Both the position numbers and the translations under genes were made by a program. The notes beneath the pieces are model-generated. The model did not search any database. It worked only from the letters and a program-made list of their open reading frames with translations, and was not told where the DNA came from. A DNA stretch of 15,029 bases, taken from JAMCXS01 sp964459065. GTDB lineage: Bacteria; Acidobacteriota; Terriglobia; UBA7540. The stretch is taken from the NCBI GenBank assembly GCA_964459065.1, contig CAYWMN010000073.1:1-15029 (forward strand), in the 5' to 3' direction. Of the stretch, positions 13,340 through 15,029 are shown one piece after another (position 1 is the stretch's first letter; each line of letters opens with the position of its first letter).

Positions 13340-14026
13340 ATGGTTAGAGGAAGCCGTCGGGACAAGAGCACGGGCGTAAAAAGCCGCAGACGGGGAGCTG
13401 ATTCCGGCAGAAAGGCATCGACTCCGGGAGTCTCGCGCAGAAGTTCGGGTTCCCTCCCCAGGGTTCCGGCAAAATCCCAAAGGAGTGTCAGGATCTCAAC
13501 CCGCCGACAAACTCGTCAAAATGCAAGCGGGCGCTTGCAGCCCGGAGCAGACTATGAAACGGCGCTGAAGAACTTTGAAGCTGCTCTCGGATACTTGAGA
13601 AAGCAGAACTACGAGAAGGCCGCGGGGCTATTCAAGAAGGCTGTTTCCAGTCCGGTCCGGGAAATAGCAGAGCGATCCCGCATGCACCTGCGCGTCTGTG
13701 CCCAGAAAACCCGCCCACAACGTCCTCCCAAGACCGCCGAAGAATCCTACCTTCGCGGAGTGACTGCGCTGAACCGCCGAGAGTTGGACCAAGCCATCGA
13801 ATATCTTAGTAAATCCGACAAGATGGTGCCGAATCAGGACCATGTCCACTATGCCTTGGCCGCCGCTTATGCGCTCCAGGGTGACGCGGACGCTTCCCTG
13901 CTACATTTGCAAAAAGCCATCGAGCTGCGGCCCAAGAATCGCGTTCAGGCTCGCGTCGATGATGATTTCGAAGCTGTGGCGGATGATCCGCGTTTCGAGC
14001 AGGTGGTCAGTTCCCCCGTATCTTAA
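13340..14026 (+). CDS. TPR protein with a basic, disordered N-terminal tail
   Basis: This 228-residue protein has two contrasting halves. Residues 1-66 hold 20 Arg/Lys against 2 acidic residues, with many Ser, Gly and Pro, resembling the tails of histone H1-like proteins; no signal peptide or membrane helix is seen. The rest holds tetratricopeptide-like helix pairs at about 76-105, 134-165 and 168-201, ending in DDDFEAVADDPRFEQVV. TPR repeats mediate protein-protein contacts, and the basic tail suggests nucleic-acid or ribosome binding; both are inferences. The start rests on the promoter at 13264-13292 and a modest GGAAG (13331-13335) 4 bases before ATG 13340. A later start that removes the tail cannot be fully excluded, although the tail frame is open and begins right where the transcript does. 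yvcK follows 66 bases later. No specific function is assigned. Confidence 0.75.
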   Translation: MVRGSRRDKSTGVKSRRRGADSGRKASTPGVSRRSSGSLPRVPAKSQRSVRISTRRQTRQNASGRLQPGADYETALKNFEAALGYLRKQNYEKAAGLFKKAVSSPVREIAERSRMHLRVCAQKTRPQRPPKTAEESYLRGVTALNRRELDQAIEYLSKSDKMVPNQDHVHYALAAAYALQGDADASLLHLQKAIELRPKNRVQARVDDDFEAVADDPRFEQVVSSPVS

Positions 14027-14037
14027 AACTACCAGGG

Positions 14038-14057
14038 AATCCCTCATTTCGGGGATT
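14038..14057 (+). terminator. Small hairpin between the TPR gene and yvcK
   Basis: AATCCC (14038-14043) pairs with GGGATT (14052-14057) around an 8-base loop, followed by TCTCCTCC. It lies 11 bases after the TPR stop and may act as a weak terminator or attenuator ahead of yvcK; the T-run is poor. Confidence 0.3.
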
Positions 14058-14092
14058 TCTCCTCCGCAGGTCAGAAGCGAAAAGAGAGCGAG

Positions 14093-15029
14093 ATGAAGGT
14101 CGTTGCCATCGGAGGTGGGACAGGACTGTCGGTTTTGCTGCGGGGCCTGAAGCAGCACGTTCAAAAGGCTTCCTCTGCCCGAACGGGCCGGAAGATTTCG
14201 AATCTGACCGCGGTGGTGACGGTGACGGACGAAGGCGGCAGTTCCGGGCGTCTCCGTCGTGATTTTGGCATGCTCCCTCCGGGAGATATCCGCAACTGCC
14301 TGGTTGCTCTTGCCGAGGACGAAAAGATTCTGACCCGCCTGTTCAACTATCGATTCGCCACGGGCCGCGGCCTGCGCGGCCACAGTCTTGGGAATTTGTT
14401 CCTGACTGCCCTGACTAATCTGACGGGCGATTTTTCGATGGCGGTCAAGCAGGCGAGCGACGTGCTTGCCATTCGTGGCGAAATCTTTCCGGCAACCCTT
14501 GCCGATGTCCGCCTGCGCGCCTTGCTTTCGGACGGGCGGAGGGTGGAAGGGGAATCGCGCATTCACGAAACTGCCGTTCCAATTCGCAGCCTTTCCATTG
14601 TTCCAGAGCGATGCTGGCCCTTGCCGGAGACCGTTCAAGCGATTGAGCAGGCCGACCTGATTACTTTGGGGCCCGGCTCGCTTTACACCTCGCTGTTGCC
14701 CAACCTGCTTGTCTCGGGTATTCCGAAGCACATTGCCCGTTCCAGGGCGACGAAAATTTATATCGGCAATTTAATGACCCAGCCGGGCGAAACTCGAGGT
14801 TATACGGTGGCCGAACACTTGGACGCCATTGCCCAGCATGTGGGCCGGAATCTCTTCGACTTTGTGGTTTTGAACAACCGCCGTTTTCCTCGGAGCATGC
14901 GGCAGCGCTATGCTGAGGACTGCGCTGAGCCGGTTGTTCTTGATCTTGAGAGAGTCCGTGCTCTGGGCCCCTCGCCGGTGCTTGCGCCTCTGCTTCTGGC
15001 TGATGACGGCGTTGCCCGGCACGACTCGG
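14093..15029 (+). CDS. yvcK: YvcK/CofD-like protein (UDP-GlcNAc-binding gluconeogenesis factor), 3' end cut off
   Basis: The open frame runs from ATG 14093 to the window edge, 312 codons without a stop; B. subtilis YvcK is about 317 residues, so little is missing. Family motifs are GGGTGLSVLLRGLK (7-20), VTVTDEGGSSGRLRRDFG (42-59), PPGDIRNCLVAL (62-73), RGHSLGNLFLTAL (95-107), LGPGSLYTSLLPNL (192-205) and NLMTQPGET (226-234). The fold is shared with CofD, the F420 phosphotransferase. YvcK-type members bind UDP-N-acetylglucosamine and are needed for growth on gluconeogenic carbon sources and for normal cell-wall synthesis and shape. Only a weak AGAGAG precedes the start. The bacterial YvcK reading is favoured over CofD because of the N-terminus and the TDEGGSSGRLRRD motif. 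It lies downstream of the TPR gene, probably in the same transcript. Confidence 0.92.
   Translation, partial: MKVVAIGGGTGLSVLLRGLKQHVQKASSARTGRKISNLTAVVTVTDEGGSSGRLRRDFGMLPPGDIRNCLVALAEDEKILTRLFNYRFATGRGLRGHSLGNLFLTALTNLTGDFSMAVKQASDVLAIRGEIFPATLADVRLRALLSDGRRVEGESRIHETAVPIRSLSIVPERCWPLPETVQAIEQADLITLGPGSLYTSLLPNLLVSGIPKHIARSRATKIYIGNLMTQPGETRGYTVAEHLDAIAQHVGRNLFDFVVLNNRRFPRSMRQRYAEDCAEPVVLDLERVRALGPSPVLAPLLLADDGVARHDS

Noticed and set aside
13901..14731. 276-codon minus-strand frame over the TPR/yvcK junction
   Set aside because: Register-matched shadow of two plus-strand genes, one of them clearly yvcK.

Overview
The window looks like a chromosomal piece of a Gram-negative, soil-type heterotroph. 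The most likely source is an Acidobacteriota member. This is inferred from moderately high GC, a Tat-exported Gfo/Idh/MocA oxidoreductase, a GH3 enzyme with a PA14 insert, a pyruvoyl arginine decarboxylase next to a deoxyhypusine-synthase-like gene, and an envelope-anchored OmpA-domain protein. No rRNA, tRNA, transposase, integrase or CRISPR array is visible, so I read this as ordinary chromosome and not as an island. Taxonomy is an inference that a database search would settle.

Layout. Positions 1-358 are an AT-rich, A-tract-repeat non-coding stretch, followed by a secreted polysaccharide deacetylase (+, 359-1168). Convergent to it is a large secreted GH3 glycosidase (-, 1361-3928), with an inverted repeat between the two stops. 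A 361-bp divergent intergenic region (3929-4289) separates the GH3 gene from a split proton-translocating transhydrogenase operon, pntAA-pntAB-pntB (4290-7238). That intergenic region holds a 10/10 match to the CRP-type operator TGTGA-N6-TCACA, a lac-like GAGCGCTC palindrome and a perfect TATAAT for the GH3 gene. The pnt operon ends in a strong long hairpin at 7270-7317.

Next come an inner-membrane-anchored coiled-coil OmpA-domain protein (7509-8396) and a two-gene polyamine module: pyruvoyl-dependent arginine decarboxylase (8685-9239) and a deoxyhypusine-synthase-family, probably homospermidine-forming, enzyme (9338-10375). A 13-bp stem with a GAAA loop follows. After it, a second CRP-like site (9/10) precedes a Tat-exported Gfo/Idh/MocA oxidoreductase (10610-11935) and an ApbE flavin transferase (11990-13078). 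A strong sigma70-like promoter then drives a TPR protein with a histone-like basic tail (13340-14026), followed by yvcK, which runs off the right edge (14093-15029).

How the parts may fit together: the deacetylase and GH3 enzyme act outside the cytoplasm on carbohydrate, the Gfo/Idh protein may oxidise a sugar derivative, and Pnt exchanges NADH and NADPH. The CRP-like sites in front of pnt and the Gfo/Idh gene, with a third 9/10 match over the GH3 start, suggest shared control by a CRP/FNR-family regulator that is not encoded here. The polyamine pair would supply agmatine, and after putrescine formation elsewhere, homospermidine without S-adenosylmethionine. I see no clearly new multi-gene system. 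The most interesting items are the CRP-site set, the PvlArgDC/DHS-like pair, the basic-tailed TPR protein before yvcK, and the phased A-tract repeats.
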